Below are positions 34,376 to 43,346 of a stretch of DNA of 60,591 bases, piece after piece (position 1 is the first letter of the stretch; each line of letters opens with the position of its first letter). Below the pieces are notes generated by a model. That model saw nothing but the letters and a program-made list of their open reading frames with translations. It was not told the origin of the DNA and made no database searches. Position numbers and translations under genes: made by a program. Location of the stretch: the NCBI RefSeq assembly GCF_963678635.1, contig NW_026970703.1:1-60591 (forward strand). Reading direction: 5' to 3'. Source of the DNA: Symsagittifera roscoffensis (taxonomy: Eukaryota; Xenacoelomorpha; Acoela; Convolutidae).

Positions 34376-36013
34376 TTTTTGAAATAAGTTAAGCTATTGA
34401 TTTTAAGAAAGAAAAAGAATCAAGTGATCTCAAATTACATTCAGAAACAACAGTAAATGGGAAGCATAACTGTTCGTCTACCAATTGCAGAGAAAACGGT
34501 TTGTGTTTTGCGCGCGTAATTTTGAATTTGAATTAAAGTTCCCGCCAAAATTTGAATTAGATTTGAATTTCCCGCCATAACTGGCAAACTGAAATTCGAT
34601 TGGACGAAACAGATAAATTGTTGTTTGAAACGTTAATAATTATTACAAACGATAGAAATTAATCTAAGCCAACCAAGTTTGGGCTAAATTTTAATCCAAA
34701 ATGATTTTAGAGCCAAGAGAGAAAAGTTTTAATTTTATATTTTATCAATTCAAAATAAAAATTGATGAAAATTTCGAAATTGCGAATAAAAGTTGAGCAT
34801 GTCACAACACATGATAGATCCTAAATATCCCAGTTGTCATGGGGACAGAATATCCTATAAAAATGTCAAAATTAGTATCAAAAACAGTTGAAATGATGAA
34901 TAAGTAAAGCAAAAACTGAAAAATGACAGGTTTTTAACTTTCCAGGCGCATTGCTATCAATGATGTCAATCACGGAGTGGTTGCACGGTCCATGTCATCA
35001 TGAATTTGTCTCAATTGTCTTTCGATTTGAAAAAAAAGTCCGAAAAAATACTTTTCTGTAAAGAGAAATGAGTTTGTTGTTTTAGGGGGGATTAAGGGGA
35101 TTAGCGTTTTTCTCGAAGACTATTGAAAAAACATCTACTCCCACAATCTCATTAGTCGTGCCCCTCAATGCACTTTCATAATAACACCACTTGCTCATAA
35201 TAAAAAATTGCGTCTTCTGGTTGAAAGTCGCATTTTTTCGGAAAAATGAAAAAACGATGAGTCATCAATTAAAAAGTTTGATTTTTATTATTTTTCTCAA
35301 ATATTTAGCATGATGATGAATACTTGTATTTTTTTCAATATGATCATTTTTGGAGACAACAGTATCAATGATCAAATGGTAACTCCAATTTGTAGAAAAA
35401 GAAAAAAATTAATGCTTTTTTTCCCTTTTTGTAATTAAAAAATCAAATTTTTAACTAAAAAACATTAAAAAAATAAGTATTTTTATCAAAAAGTTGGTTT
35501 AAAACATCTTTTATACTATTTTTCATTATGTTTAATTTGTATGATAACTATTTGAATAAACATATGACAACATAAGTTTTCATCCAAAATTATTTTTTTC
35601 CAGTTTTTTTTTGACGTTAATTATCTTTTTTCAAAAGACGAAATTGATTTTTTTAATCTTGTTTTCTAAAAATTAGCATATATATGGATGCTTTTCAGTT
35701 TTTTCTCAAGATCACTAATGTAAATAAGAACTTCAATGTTAATATTTTAAATCCTAATTGTGGAAAAAATGAAAATTTTACGGATTTTTTTTTTGTTTTT
35801 AATTGAAAAAAAAAATAGTCAATTTATTAAAAATAAATGATTTTTTAAACTTCAATTTTTAAAGGCTTTTGAAATAAATTTTTAATCAGAACCCAATCGT
35901 GTGATAATTAATGAACAAATACAAGATACAAACTCAAACTCAATTTTAAAGTTAAATTATTATACACAATAAATACAAACAAAAATCAATAAAACTCAAC
36001 CTCAGTTTCAAAG
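34376..36013. other. Non-coding, very AT-rich stretch inside Polinton 1
   Basis: 1.6 kb without a supported ORF. The part just right of 34375 should hold the leftward polB promoter and leader. No clear TATA element could be singled out among the A/T runs. The second element has an equivalent gap (54659-56308). Confidence 0.5.
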
Positions 36014-36650
36014 TTATATAAGGTCCAAATACTCCTGCGCTTTCTCTAGTGTTGTTAACTTCCTTTTTTTCTTTGGCGCTAGACAGAGAGAAGGGGTTAA
36101 GTTTTCCATGTGGTTGCTCACAGTAGCCTCAGGGGTACGCTTTGGAGTTGAGCAACCCGGTTCGTCAAGCCATGGTGATACTACAGGGGAAGGATCAGCT
36201 TTCGGGGTAACTACTGATGGTGATTCAATCTGTTCCATTCCCCATAAACGATCAAAAAATTCAATTTCTTCAAAGTATTCTAACTGGTTTTCACACATCG
36301 GAGTAACATCACAATCGTATTTATACAAAAAAATTTTTTACTGGTTTTGATAAAGTTGAAATATCAACCTGAAGAGCAAGAGGCTCGTCAGGATCCGTAT
36401 ATTTACCAGAATTTGTAAGGTAACTCAAATACTTTATATTCAGTTCTTCGTCTTTCTTTGAAATTTTTAAGGAAAGTTTACTGAATAAATGTAAAAAATT
36501 TTTGGGAATCATAACGTGATGAGTACAAGTCCACTCATCAGAATTGAAACTTTTTTCTTCGTTAATTATTGCTACAAAATTACCGTGAACGGTTTCATAA
36601 AAAATGGTTCTTTCGTGATTGGAATATCCGGCAATAATATAACAAGGCAT
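36014..36650 (-). pseudogene. Conserved Polinton protein with C-terminal NLS; one frameshift
   Basis: Start chosen at MPCYIIAG, which aligns with the homologue at 56309-56971. The first half has a compact beta-rich look (HERTIFYETVHGNFVAII) ending in a short helix. The second half is acidic/proline-rich and ends with APKKKRKL, a classical nuclear localisation signal conserved as APKKRKL in the second element. The reading frame changes at a T7 run near 36320, where both frames are otherwise open. Unknown function. A nuclear, DNA- or transcription-related role is inferred from the NLS and its place beside the polymerase. Divergent with the gene at 37135. Confidence 0.6.
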
Positions 36651-37134
36651 TTTTGAAGAAAATTTGGAAGAAAATGACAAACGTAACGCGGAGAGAAATG
36701 AAACTGAAATGAATTGTGAAAACGCCTCAAGAGATTAAAATAGGGATTGGTTCTTCTAAAATTAGAAATTTCAAGACCTCCTATGTAGTTCTTAATCAGT
36801 TTAATAAGGGAGGGCGTGTAAAATATTTATGTTACCTTGCGTGGTATTCTATGTTTATCTAAATTGCATTCAAACAAATAGCTTGTATCAAAAATAACGT
36901 TTAAACATTGTGACCTTTAACACCCATTAAAAATTCTTATCAGTTGTACATGCACAAAATACTTATCCATTTGAATTAAATTGCAATCCAATATCTTTGC
37001 GATATAAAGTACATGTGTATATAAATTAAAATAGATACAACGCTTTCTTTTGCAGACATATACAATCAATCGGAACCATTCATTTCTTTCTATTCAGTTT
37101 TGAATCAAGTTACTTTGAAAATTTACTCGTTACA
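36651..37134. promoter_or_regulatory. Divergent intergenic region, candidate bidirectional promoter
   Basis: 480 bp between the last leftward and first rightward gene. TATATAAATT near 37017 lies about 115 bp before the ATG at 37135, in the right orientation for the rightward array, followed by a pyrimidine-rich TTTCTTTTGCAG. No equally clear TATA element is seen for the leftward gene. Confidence 0.4.
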
Positions 37135-37507
37135 ATGAATAAAAACAAAACAAGCACCACAGCAAATGCAGATAAAGATTTTGGCGATTGCTATTTCGAT
37201 ATTTCGGAAAACAGTAAAAGACTAGTGCGTGCTACATTGAAAACATATGACCAAACTGGAACTTATGTATTCCTGAAAGTTTTCAAAAAATGCAACTGAA
37301 GGCGCTGAATTTGAATGTGTACAAAGACTTTCCTTAAGCAGCGAAGAATTATCAAAATTACTAAAGTCGGGAAAATCAATCCGAGCGCAAACAAGTGAAA
37401 TTTCTGATACTGTTGAAAACAAAGACAAACCACAATCTAACTGTAAACGAGCCAGGAAATCTCAACTTTCCTCAAACACAAACGATTTCAAGCACGACTC
37501 AAATTAA
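37135..37507 (+). pseudogene. PC4-like candidate ssDNA-binding protein; one frameshift
   Basis: Homologous to the intact 144-aa protein at 57672-58106. The N-terminal half reads as several short strands (RLVRATLKTYDQTGTYVFLKV), then the sequence LSLSSEELSKLL as a terminal helix. This layout recalls transcription coactivator PC4/p15, a single-strand DNA binder, but that is a pattern judgement only. The basic tail CKRARKS is followed by a short acidic end. The frame changes at an A6 run near 37290; both sides are clearly coding. First gene of the rightward array, downstream of a TATA box. Confidence 0.55.
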
Positions 37508-37521
37508 TTTTCCTTTACAAA

Positions 37522-38311
37522 ATGGCAGAAGCTATGTTCGAAGTTGTGTTACCTGATTATTTCAAAAAATTTCAACCAAATTTCAAATTTGTTATCACTG
37601 AAAAAATTCCTAATTTATCTACTTTTAAAAATTATGCTTTTGGAAGCCACTTCAAATCTGAATATTGCCCTTTTTCAGTCGAGAATGAAAAAAAAATTCA
37701 TTACCATATATTGATTCAAGTAGATTCAGAGGAACAATAAAACCAATTTTTTCCTTCCCAAAAATGTTTCAGTGTTCCTTGTATTTTCACTTGCTTCAAA
37801 TACTTAATTTCTCCTGCTAAAGATGTCAAAGGAAACGGTGAGTTATTTGACAAGCTTAAACTAGCTCTCACTTATTCAGCACACTCTGTTGCAGCCAATC
37901 TCGAATTGTTAGATTTCACTGCAATCAAAAAACGTTTACCCAATTTATTGCTTTCTGCAACATCATCTAACAAACAAACTTCACCAAATCAAAACGTTTG
38001 CAAGAAATCTCCGGCCGTTGGGGGACAGAAACGAATTGATAATACAGTTACGCCTGCTGCATCGTCGACGTCAAACAAATCCGTAAGAATTTCGACTTCA
38101 GTTTTCAAAGAAACATACAGAAAGCAGACATGTTCAAACAGATGAGATGAATACAGAAACTTTGAAAAGATTTGAAAGTTTAATTAATGGACCCCATTCT
38201 GCCGCTTTTTGCAAAATAATGGATATTTTGACAAGTGGATATGGAAAACTTGATGTAGATACTGATGTGCTATTTGTGAAATTTATTGTTGAAGAGAAAG
38301 TTAAGTTTTAA
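37522..38311 (+). pseudogene. Conserved Polinton protein with HUH-like motif; frameshifted
   Basis: The homologue is at 58153-58786. The first ORF (37522-37740) has KFVITEKIP followed by HYHILIQV, an HxH flanked by hydrophobic residues as in Rep/HUH nucleases. The second copy has HVHVLIEV at the same place. A frame change near 37741 leads to FSVPCIFTCFKYL and a helix FDKLKLALTYS with a Tyr conserved in the second copy (KLKIAVNYN). Another frame change near 38115 leads to the well-conserved C-terminus (DILTSGYGKLDVDTD...VLFVKFI). HUH enzymes nick DNA through a Tyr; assigning that here is speculative. Confidence 0.55.
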
Positions 38312-38358
38312 TTGATACTTTTCATTATTCCCTTTTTATTATATTGAGTTCAGTAAAC

Positions 38359-38766
38359 ATGATTTCGACTTTCGATTTAAAACTCATTCATGAAATTTTT
38401 ATAGACTTAAAATCACAATATCCAGACAAATCAGTCAGATTTCAGTATTTTTTAGCCACTTGTTTGTATTTGGATGCTGATATTAATTTGGATTTTGTTT
38501 TGAAAAACAGACCATATGGTGGTTTAATTGGAATAGACAATTCGTCGCTCGACAAACACTTGAAACATTTCAAATTTCTTAGAATACATGCTATATTGCA
38601 TGACGCAGCGGGATATTTGCAAGAAAAAAATCATGCAGGTCCTGGGTACACATATGTTTTGCCTTGTCCAATAAAAAACTGTTACCTGGGTCACGTGACA
38701 GGTATTGCGTTTTGCTTATTTCTTAAAGCATTCAAACCAAAGTTATTTCGTTTGTTGGAATGTTGA
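38359..38766 (+). CDS. Conserved-looking Polinton protein, unknown function
   Basis: 136 codons from ATG 38359. Mostly helical, with a C-terminal part rich in small and aromatic residues (HAILHDAAGYLQEKNHAGPG, LPCPIKNCYLGHVTGIAF) and a final basic helix. It ends at TGA, with the next ORF in the same frame directly after it, so the two could be one gene split by a stop. The next ORF has its own ATG at 38776 and a complete first strand, so I treat them as separate. No family recognised. Confidence 0.55.
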   Translation: MISTFDLKLIHEIFIDLKSQYPDKSVRFQYFLATCLYLDADINLDFVLKNRPYGGLIGIDNSSLDKHLKHFKFLRIHAILHDAAGYLQEKNHAGPGYTYVLPCPIKNCYLGHVTGIAFCLFLKAFKPKLFRLLEC

Positions 38767-38775
38767 GTGAAAGTC

Positions 38776-39364
38776 ATGTTAACCCAAAGAAAGAAAACTA
38801 AAAAATTGTTTTTCAATCATCTCATTATTTTAGATATTGAGGGATTTAAATGTGGCAAGAAACCTTTGATCATAAAGGAACTTTCCGTTTGCTCTGCTAA
38901 TACAATTGATACAATTCATTTTCTGCCACCAGTCCAATTCAACAATTTATCAAAAGAAGAGAAAAAAGCGTACAATTGGGTATCTAAATTTCTACACGGG
39001 CTTCGTTGGGACGAAGGTGAACACCCTTACTCATACTTGGATCAAATTTTTGACAGCATTCGTTTGAGGAACCCAAATTCCCATTTTTTTGCTAAAGGTA
39101 CACAAAAATCTGTTTTACTAGCTGAATACTTGAAATTACCCGTGACAAATTTGGAAGATTTTGGCTGCCCAAAGATTGAACAGTTATTGGGTCAAGAAAA
39201 ACATATTTGCAAACGACATTCTCATTTACTTCCCTCACATCAATTATTAAATCATTGTACCCGTAGACAATCCAAAGTTTTTTTTCGATTGGTTACAAAA
39301 TGAACTGTCCAATGATGCAAACAACCTTATCTCCAAATTTGTTGGTTTACGCTTCAATGACTAA
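38776..39364 (+). pseudogene. DnaQ/RNase H-fold exonuclease-like candidate; one frameshift
   Basis: Starts with a basic leader and then strand HLIILDIEGF with a DxE pair like motif I of DEDD exonucleases. FLHGLRWDEGEHPYSYLD follows. A middle part FFAKGTQKSVLLAEYL...VTNLEDFGCP resembles the motif II helix-strand, and a C..H...HC segment precedes the end. At a T8 run near 39281 the frame changes. The other frame continues FDWLQNELSNDANNLIS to a stop at 39362-39364, overlapping the next ATG. Function as a nuclease is inference from spacing of acidic residues; the third motif is unclear. Confidence 0.45.
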
Positions 39365-39644
39365 TCAGAGTCCTGAAAACAATTCAACACCAAGAATTAA
39401 AGTTACTCTTACGCGGACAGGCATATTAGATTGTCGAGGAAAACCTCTCCTGCAAAAACTCGAACAAATTACACTGAACGATATCGAAATCGACAATTTA
39501 CGGAAATTTTTTACAGTTCTTGACTACTTTCACCTGTACAATGTCCAGACTCCAGGAATTTCGCCAGTCAATTCCGTTGTTCAATCTCAACCTGGAAGGG
39601 CTGCAACCTCAGCTGGGAGAGAGAAGACAAATCCATTTGCATGA
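39357..39644 (+). CDS. Small Polinton ORF, unknown
   Basis: 95 codons from ATG 39357, which overlaps the preceding stop (ATGACTAA). The core reads RIKVTLTRTGILDCRG then LEQITLNDIEIDNLRKFF, again short strands followed by a helix, vaguely like the gene at 37135. The C-terminus overlaps the next gene by about 100 bp and is low in complexity, so the end may be altered by an indel. Confidence 0.45.
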   Translation: MTNQSPENNSTPRIKVTLTRTGILDCRGKPLLQKLEQITLNDIEIDNLRKFFTVLDYFHLYNVQTPGISPVNSVVQSQPGRAATSAGREKTNPFA

Positions 39645-39840
39645 CCATCAGCTTCCAGCTGAACTGAAAGAATTAGTCAAAACTGATAACGTTGAGGAAA
39701 TACATTTAGTTCAAGCCACTATCAGAGTTGCTGCTCATTTTGTTGTAAAGTTCAAATCTAATTGTAACCATGACAAATTCACAAAATATGAGTTTTTCTT
39801 CATTGAACGAGGAGTTGATTTGCCTGTTGAACCGAAATGA
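39541..39840 (+). CDS. Small Polinton protein, paralogue of 39939-40235
   Basis: Start chosen at MSRL because the neighbouring paralogue starts MSCL. Shared pattern: LPAELKEL....NVEEI..........A.FVVKFKSN, matching LPKELLDE....NVEKI..........ARYIIKYKPN in the next gene. About 100 aa, likely one small alpha/beta domain. Unknown function. Confidence 0.55.
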   Translation: MSRLQEFRQSIPLFNLNLEGLQPQLGERRQIHLHDHQLPAELKELVKTDNVEEIHLVQATIRVAAHFVVKFKSNCNHDKFTKYEFFFIERGVDLPVEPK

Positions 39841-39938
39841 CGAATCACATACATATACCAAGTTTTGTGAATCATAATAAATATATTTATTGATTGTCTT
39901 CATTTTCTTTTGATCTTGTGTGATTACTAGTTGCTAAC

Positions 39939-40235
39939 ATGTCGTGTTTGAAAATTCAAAATTTCAAAAAAATATTTTTGCCAAAAGAAAACACACAAAA
40001 TGTGAGTTTAACAGGTGAGAATTTACCAAAAGAGTTATTAGACGAAATCAGTACCGGAAACGTAGAAAAAATTGTTCGGATACTTCTGACAGACAAAAAC
40101 ATAGCAAGATATATAATAAAATACAAACCAAACGGCAATAGATCAGAGAGAAAAAAAGGCGATTGGTATGCAGTTGTAACTATCAACCTTGATACAAATA
40201 AGCAAAAAAGGTCTTCCAGTAAACATGGAAATTGA
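39939..40235 (+). CDS. Small Polinton protein, paralogue of 39541-39840
   Basis: 98 codons, beginning MSCLKIQNFKKIFLPKEN, with the shared LPKELLDE...NVEKI and ARYIIKYKPNGN segments and a basic C-terminus. The 98-bp gap before it contains AT-rich AATAAATATA. It overlaps the start of the membrane-protein gene by 11 bp. The pair is best explained by tandem duplication. Confidence 0.6.
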   Translation: MSCLKIQNFKKIFLPKENTQNVSLTGENLPKELLDEISTGNVEKIVRILLTDKNIARYIIKYKPNGNRSERKKGDWYAVVTINLDTNKQKRSSSKHGN

Positions 40236-40515
40236 AGAAACCACCACTGTCGAGAACAATGATTGCGACTTTGTTGACATTGGTGTTGCCGAAAAGTCTT
40301 TATCTCACGAAAACAGTTCTTGGAAATTTTGTAATTCTGTTTCTCTTCCGTCTGCAGAAGTTGTCTTTTTCACGCAAGTCTGTTTCATTTTCATTTTGCT
40401 CTCTTTATCTATTTCAAAATTGTCTTTTTACAATCTTAGTTGTGACGAGACTGCCATTTGGCTTTCAATACTATCCAGTACAGTTGGTTACATGTTACCC
40501 AATCCCAAGTTATAA
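40225..40515 (+). CDS. Single-pass membrane protein
   Basis: 97 codons from ATG 40225. An acidic N-terminus is followed by one clear hydrophobic helix (VVFFTQVCFIFILLSLSI) and a conserved-looking end (WLSILSSTVGYMLPNPK). Small membrane proteins with such an end sit next to the packaging ATPase in other Polintons as far as I recall, which suggests a virion or envelope-assembly role. That is inference. It stops two bases before the ATPase start. Confidence 0.6.
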   Translation: MEIEETTTVENNDCDFVDIGVAEKSLSHENSSWKFCNSVSLPSAEVVFFTQVCFIFILLSLSISKLSFYNLSCDETAIWLSILSSTVGYMLPNPKL

Positions 40516-40517
40516 TA

Positions 40518-41210
40518 ATGAATAAGATCATTTCAACAAAAGATCGTCTGTTTATGTCCGTTTCAGGTCCCTCGGGATCTGGCAAAACTGATTTAATTTT
40601 TCAAATGTTTCTCAAAGGTACATTCTATCCATCATATAACAAGATATTTTATTTTTATCTTCACGATCAACCCAAATACCGTTCCTTTGTTTCTCACAAC
40701 AAATTTGATATTGAATTTATAAAATTGTCCAGCTTTGAAATTGTTAATAACTTACGGGATTGTATGATTGTCTTTGATGATACATGTGAAGAAATTTTTA
40801 ATGAAAAAGATTTTGTTAAATTAGCTACAGCAGGCCGACATAAAAATGTTCATGTTATTTATGTCAAGCACAATTTATTTCAGCAAAGTAAGCAATCACG
40901 TACAATAGATTTGAATACAACTCACTTAATTTTGTTCAAATCACCTCGAGACATTCAACAAATTGATTATTTAGGCAGACAGTTGAATAATGCAAAATTC
41001 CTCCGTCATGCGTATCAGTTGGCAACGAAAGAAGATTTCGGTCATCTGTTGATAGACTTGGATCCCAAAACTTCAGAATGTCTTCGTTATTCGTCAAACA
41101 TAGTTCCACCATCACCAACCATTTTCTATTTACCATCCTCAAAAGCAGTTATCACATCTCTTGAAAATGAAAGAGAAAGAATTATGTATATTGAAGCAAA
41201 TGCTCAATAG
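40518..41210 (+). CDS. A32/FtsK-HerA-type genome-packaging ATPase
   Basis: Start taken at ATG 40518, two bases after the previous stop; a longer in-frame start at 40458 would overlap that gene. Walker A GPSGSGKT lies at residues 17-24. Walker B is MIVFDDTCEE at about 90-99, followed by an RHKNVHVIYVKHNLF segment typical of the sensor region of this family. 230 aa, the usual size for Polinton ATPases. It would pump DNA into the capsid. The frame is intact. Confidence 0.92.
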   Translation: MNKIISTKDRLFMSVSGPSGSGKTDLIFQMFLKGTFYPSYNKIFYFYLHDQPKYRSFVSHNKFDIEFIKLSSFEIVNNLRDCMIVFDDTCEEIFNEKDFVKLATAGRHKNVHVIYVKHNLFQQSKQSRTIDLNTTHLILFKSPRDIQQIDYLGRQLNNAKFLRHAYQLATKEDFGHLLIDLDPKTSECLRYSSNIVPPSPTIFYLPSSKAVITSLENERERIMYIEANAQ

Positions 41211-41457
41211 TCGCCATTGTAGATCAATTTTGACAGGAGCTGATTCAAATTTTATTAGATTTCTTTGCGATTGTTTTGTGAATGTTTTTCTGGGACATGT
41301 TCCAGCTAACAAAAGTTTCATCGAGAGTAAGAAAATACCATTTGGAAAAATTGTTGACCCTAAGTTTAGTATCCGAGAAAAACGAAAAGTTTTGGCAAAC
41401 AATAATTCACTGGTTAAATCAATCGGAGAATCGTGTTACATTTACCTGAAAAACTAG
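41161..41457 (+). CDS. Small basic Polinton protein, unknown
   Basis: 98 codons, overlapping the ATPase end by 50 bp in another frame. Helical and basic: SILTGADSNFIRFLCDCFVNVFLGHVP, then FSIREKRKVLANNN. Similar small proteins with an N-V-x-x-G-x-V-P signature are common near ATPase and capsid genes of Polinton-like elements by my recollection. The role is unknown, possibly a virion component. Confidence 0.6.
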   Translation: MKMKEKELCILKQMLNSRHCRSILTGADSNFIRFLCDCFVNVFLGHVPANKSFIESKKIPFGKIVDPKFSIREKRKVLANNNSLVKSIGESCYIYLKN

Positions 41458-41467
41458 AACCTCAGGC

Positions 41468-42415
41468 ATGTATGCTGAAGAATTCATCCTCATTCCTCGA
41501 AAAACATATGCTCCAGATGAAAAAACTGCACCACAATCTCAAATCCTTCATAATCCGTTAATTAACGACAAATCATCTCAACTCAATTACATACAACGAT
41601 TTCGAGAACGAAATATCAGCCGTGACTCTCCACCATCATTAAACCCAACATCTCCTATTCCTTTAACCCCTAATAATGTAGTACCAAATCTTCGAAAAAG
41701 AAATTTATCTGCACTTACTAATTTCACTAGTGATGGTGATGATGAAGCAGAAAAAAATTTTGAATCATACAATTCACTGCAGCAGACAAGCTCAAAGAGA
41801 ACAGAAAAAAACGATGAAAAAAGTAATGGAAAAACCGCTGAAGTGTTTCGAAAGGTTATGGAATCCATTCAAGAGCTATTGGAAGCTAATAAATTGGAAA
41901 GGGCAAACATCGTGCTAAAGCAGTTGTTCAAAGTTGAATCCTTGACTTTAGACGTTGACGGATATGTTTTAATTCAAGGAAAACCAACACTCGTTAAAAT
42001 TGAATCTTTTTTGTACGATACACAGCAAAACACAAAAAAACTTGAGGGTGTTTTTTATCCACAAATTTTGAAAGAACTGAATCTTGGTCCTAGCTTAGTG
42101 TCCAACACTTATGCCAAACAGATTCTCCGCTCGCTTAAGAGCGAAGCAGCCAAGCCCTTCTCAACTTCTTCCTCCTTCGTCTCCGACGACAACCCGACAA
42201 CTGAGTACTCGAAGAGATCTAAACCCTCCTCTTCGAAGACTCGATCGACAACTCTCAAACCCAAAACCAAGCAATCCGACAAAAGAAAAACCCAGAAAAA
42301 AGAATTTTTCCCCATCACCAACGACGACGATGACGACGATGATAAAAACTATGAAAGCAGTAAAGAATCGTTTGCGACGACGTCAACAAAAGAATGGAAA
42401 TCCTACTATCAGTGA
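41468..42415 (+). CDS. Large polar Polinton protein, unknown
   Basis: 315 codons. The N-terminus MYAEEFILIPRKTY is followed by a disordered Ser/Pro-rich stretch, a helical middle (VFRKVMESIQELLEANKLERANIVLKQL) and a structured part (LTLDVDGYVLIQGKP...FYPQILKELNLG). The C-terminus is Ser/Lys-rich with an acidic D-run, and overlaps the integrase start in another frame. Intact. Position between ATPase and integrase suggests a structural or packaging role, not demonstrated. Confidence 0.6.
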   Translation: MYAEEFILIPRKTYAPDEKTAPQSQILHNPLINDKSSQLNYIQRFRERNISRDSPPSLNPTSPIPLTPNNVVPNLRKRNLSALTNFTSDGDDEAEKNFESYNSLQQTSSKRTEKNDEKSNGKTAEVFRKVMESIQELLEANKLERANIVLKQLFKVESLTLDVDGYVLIQGKPTLVKIESFLYDTQQNTKKLEGVFYPQILKELNLGPSLVSNTYAKQILRSLKSEAAKPFSTSSSFVSDDNPTTEYSKRSKPSSSKTRSTTLKPKTKQSDKRKTQKKEFFPITNDDDDDDDKNYESSKESFATTSTKEWKSYYQ

Positions 42416-43346
42416 AGAAAAGAAACTCAAATTACTCTACACGAAAGGTCCAGCTGCATTTGGTAGCGTTAAAAATTTAACAAATGCTAGTCAACTCTCA
42501 CCAAAAAAAGTTTAAAAATTTCTGAGATCTCAATCATCACATACAAAGTATGGATTGTTTCGTAAAACATATCCTCGGCTAAAAGTGATTGTTAACGATA
42601 TCAACAAAATTTGGTCTCTTGACTTGGCTTATGTTGATAAATTGGCTAAATATAACCGAGGGGTACGATATTTGTTAGTTGCTGTCAATTGTCTCTCTCG
42701 CTACTTACGAGTGGAACCCCTGAAGACCAAATATGCTAAGGAAACAACCGAAGCTTTCAAAAAAATGATCAAAACAAAACAACCAAAAAAAGTTTGGGTT
42801 GACAAAGGCACCGAGTTTAAAGGAGAGTTCGAAAAGTTATGTACTAAACGAGAAATCATCAAATACAATACTCACAGTGAAAAAAAATCAGCGTTTGCCG
42901 AAAGAAACATTCGATCGCTGAAAAGTATTATCTACAAATACTTGGAGTTTGAATGGGCTTACAGTTATATTGAAAAATTACAAAGTTTTGTTCAAACGAT
43001 TAACTCACGCGTTAATAGAGTAACAAAATTGGCTCCAAACAAGGTCACAAGAAAACATGTACCTGCTTTAGTTTCATTAATTGCAAACAGTTCATCGAAG
43101 TTGGTACAGAAACCAAAATTTTATGTTGGTGACTATGTGCGAATAGCGAAGACTGACTTGCCTTTTAGAAAAGGTTACAAGCAGATTTTTACAGACGAAG
43201 TTTTTGAAATAGTTGCCATTCCTACTGTAAACCCTCCAACATACAGTCTCATTGATGCGGAAAAGGAAGAAATCAGCGGAAAATTTTATGAAAAAGAACT
43301 TAGTTTAATTGGAAACAAAGCTGATTATAACGAAAATGGGCAGTGA
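42351..43346 (+). pseudogene. int: Retroviral-type (rve) integrase, one in-frame stop
   Basis: Inserts the element with a 6-bp duplication. N-terminal part 42351-42512, then TAA at 42513-42515, then 42516-43346 in the same frame. The catalytic triad is complete in the second part: SLDLAY (Asp), VWVDKGTEF (Asp) and SAFAERN (Glu), with 32 residues between the last two. The C-terminus has an SH3-like strand block (FYVGDYVRIAK...YKQIFTDEVFEIV) as in retroviral and Gypsy integrases. The stop falls in the N-terminal zinc-finger-like region before the core. A shorter protein from an ATG after the stop would keep the core. Confidence 0.92.

Noticed and set aside
38762-38834. Intron joining the ORFs at 38359 and 38776
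   Set aside because: A GT...TTTTAG pair would keep the frame, but it removes the Asp of the LDIEGF strand and the second ORF has its own start. Two genes are more likely.
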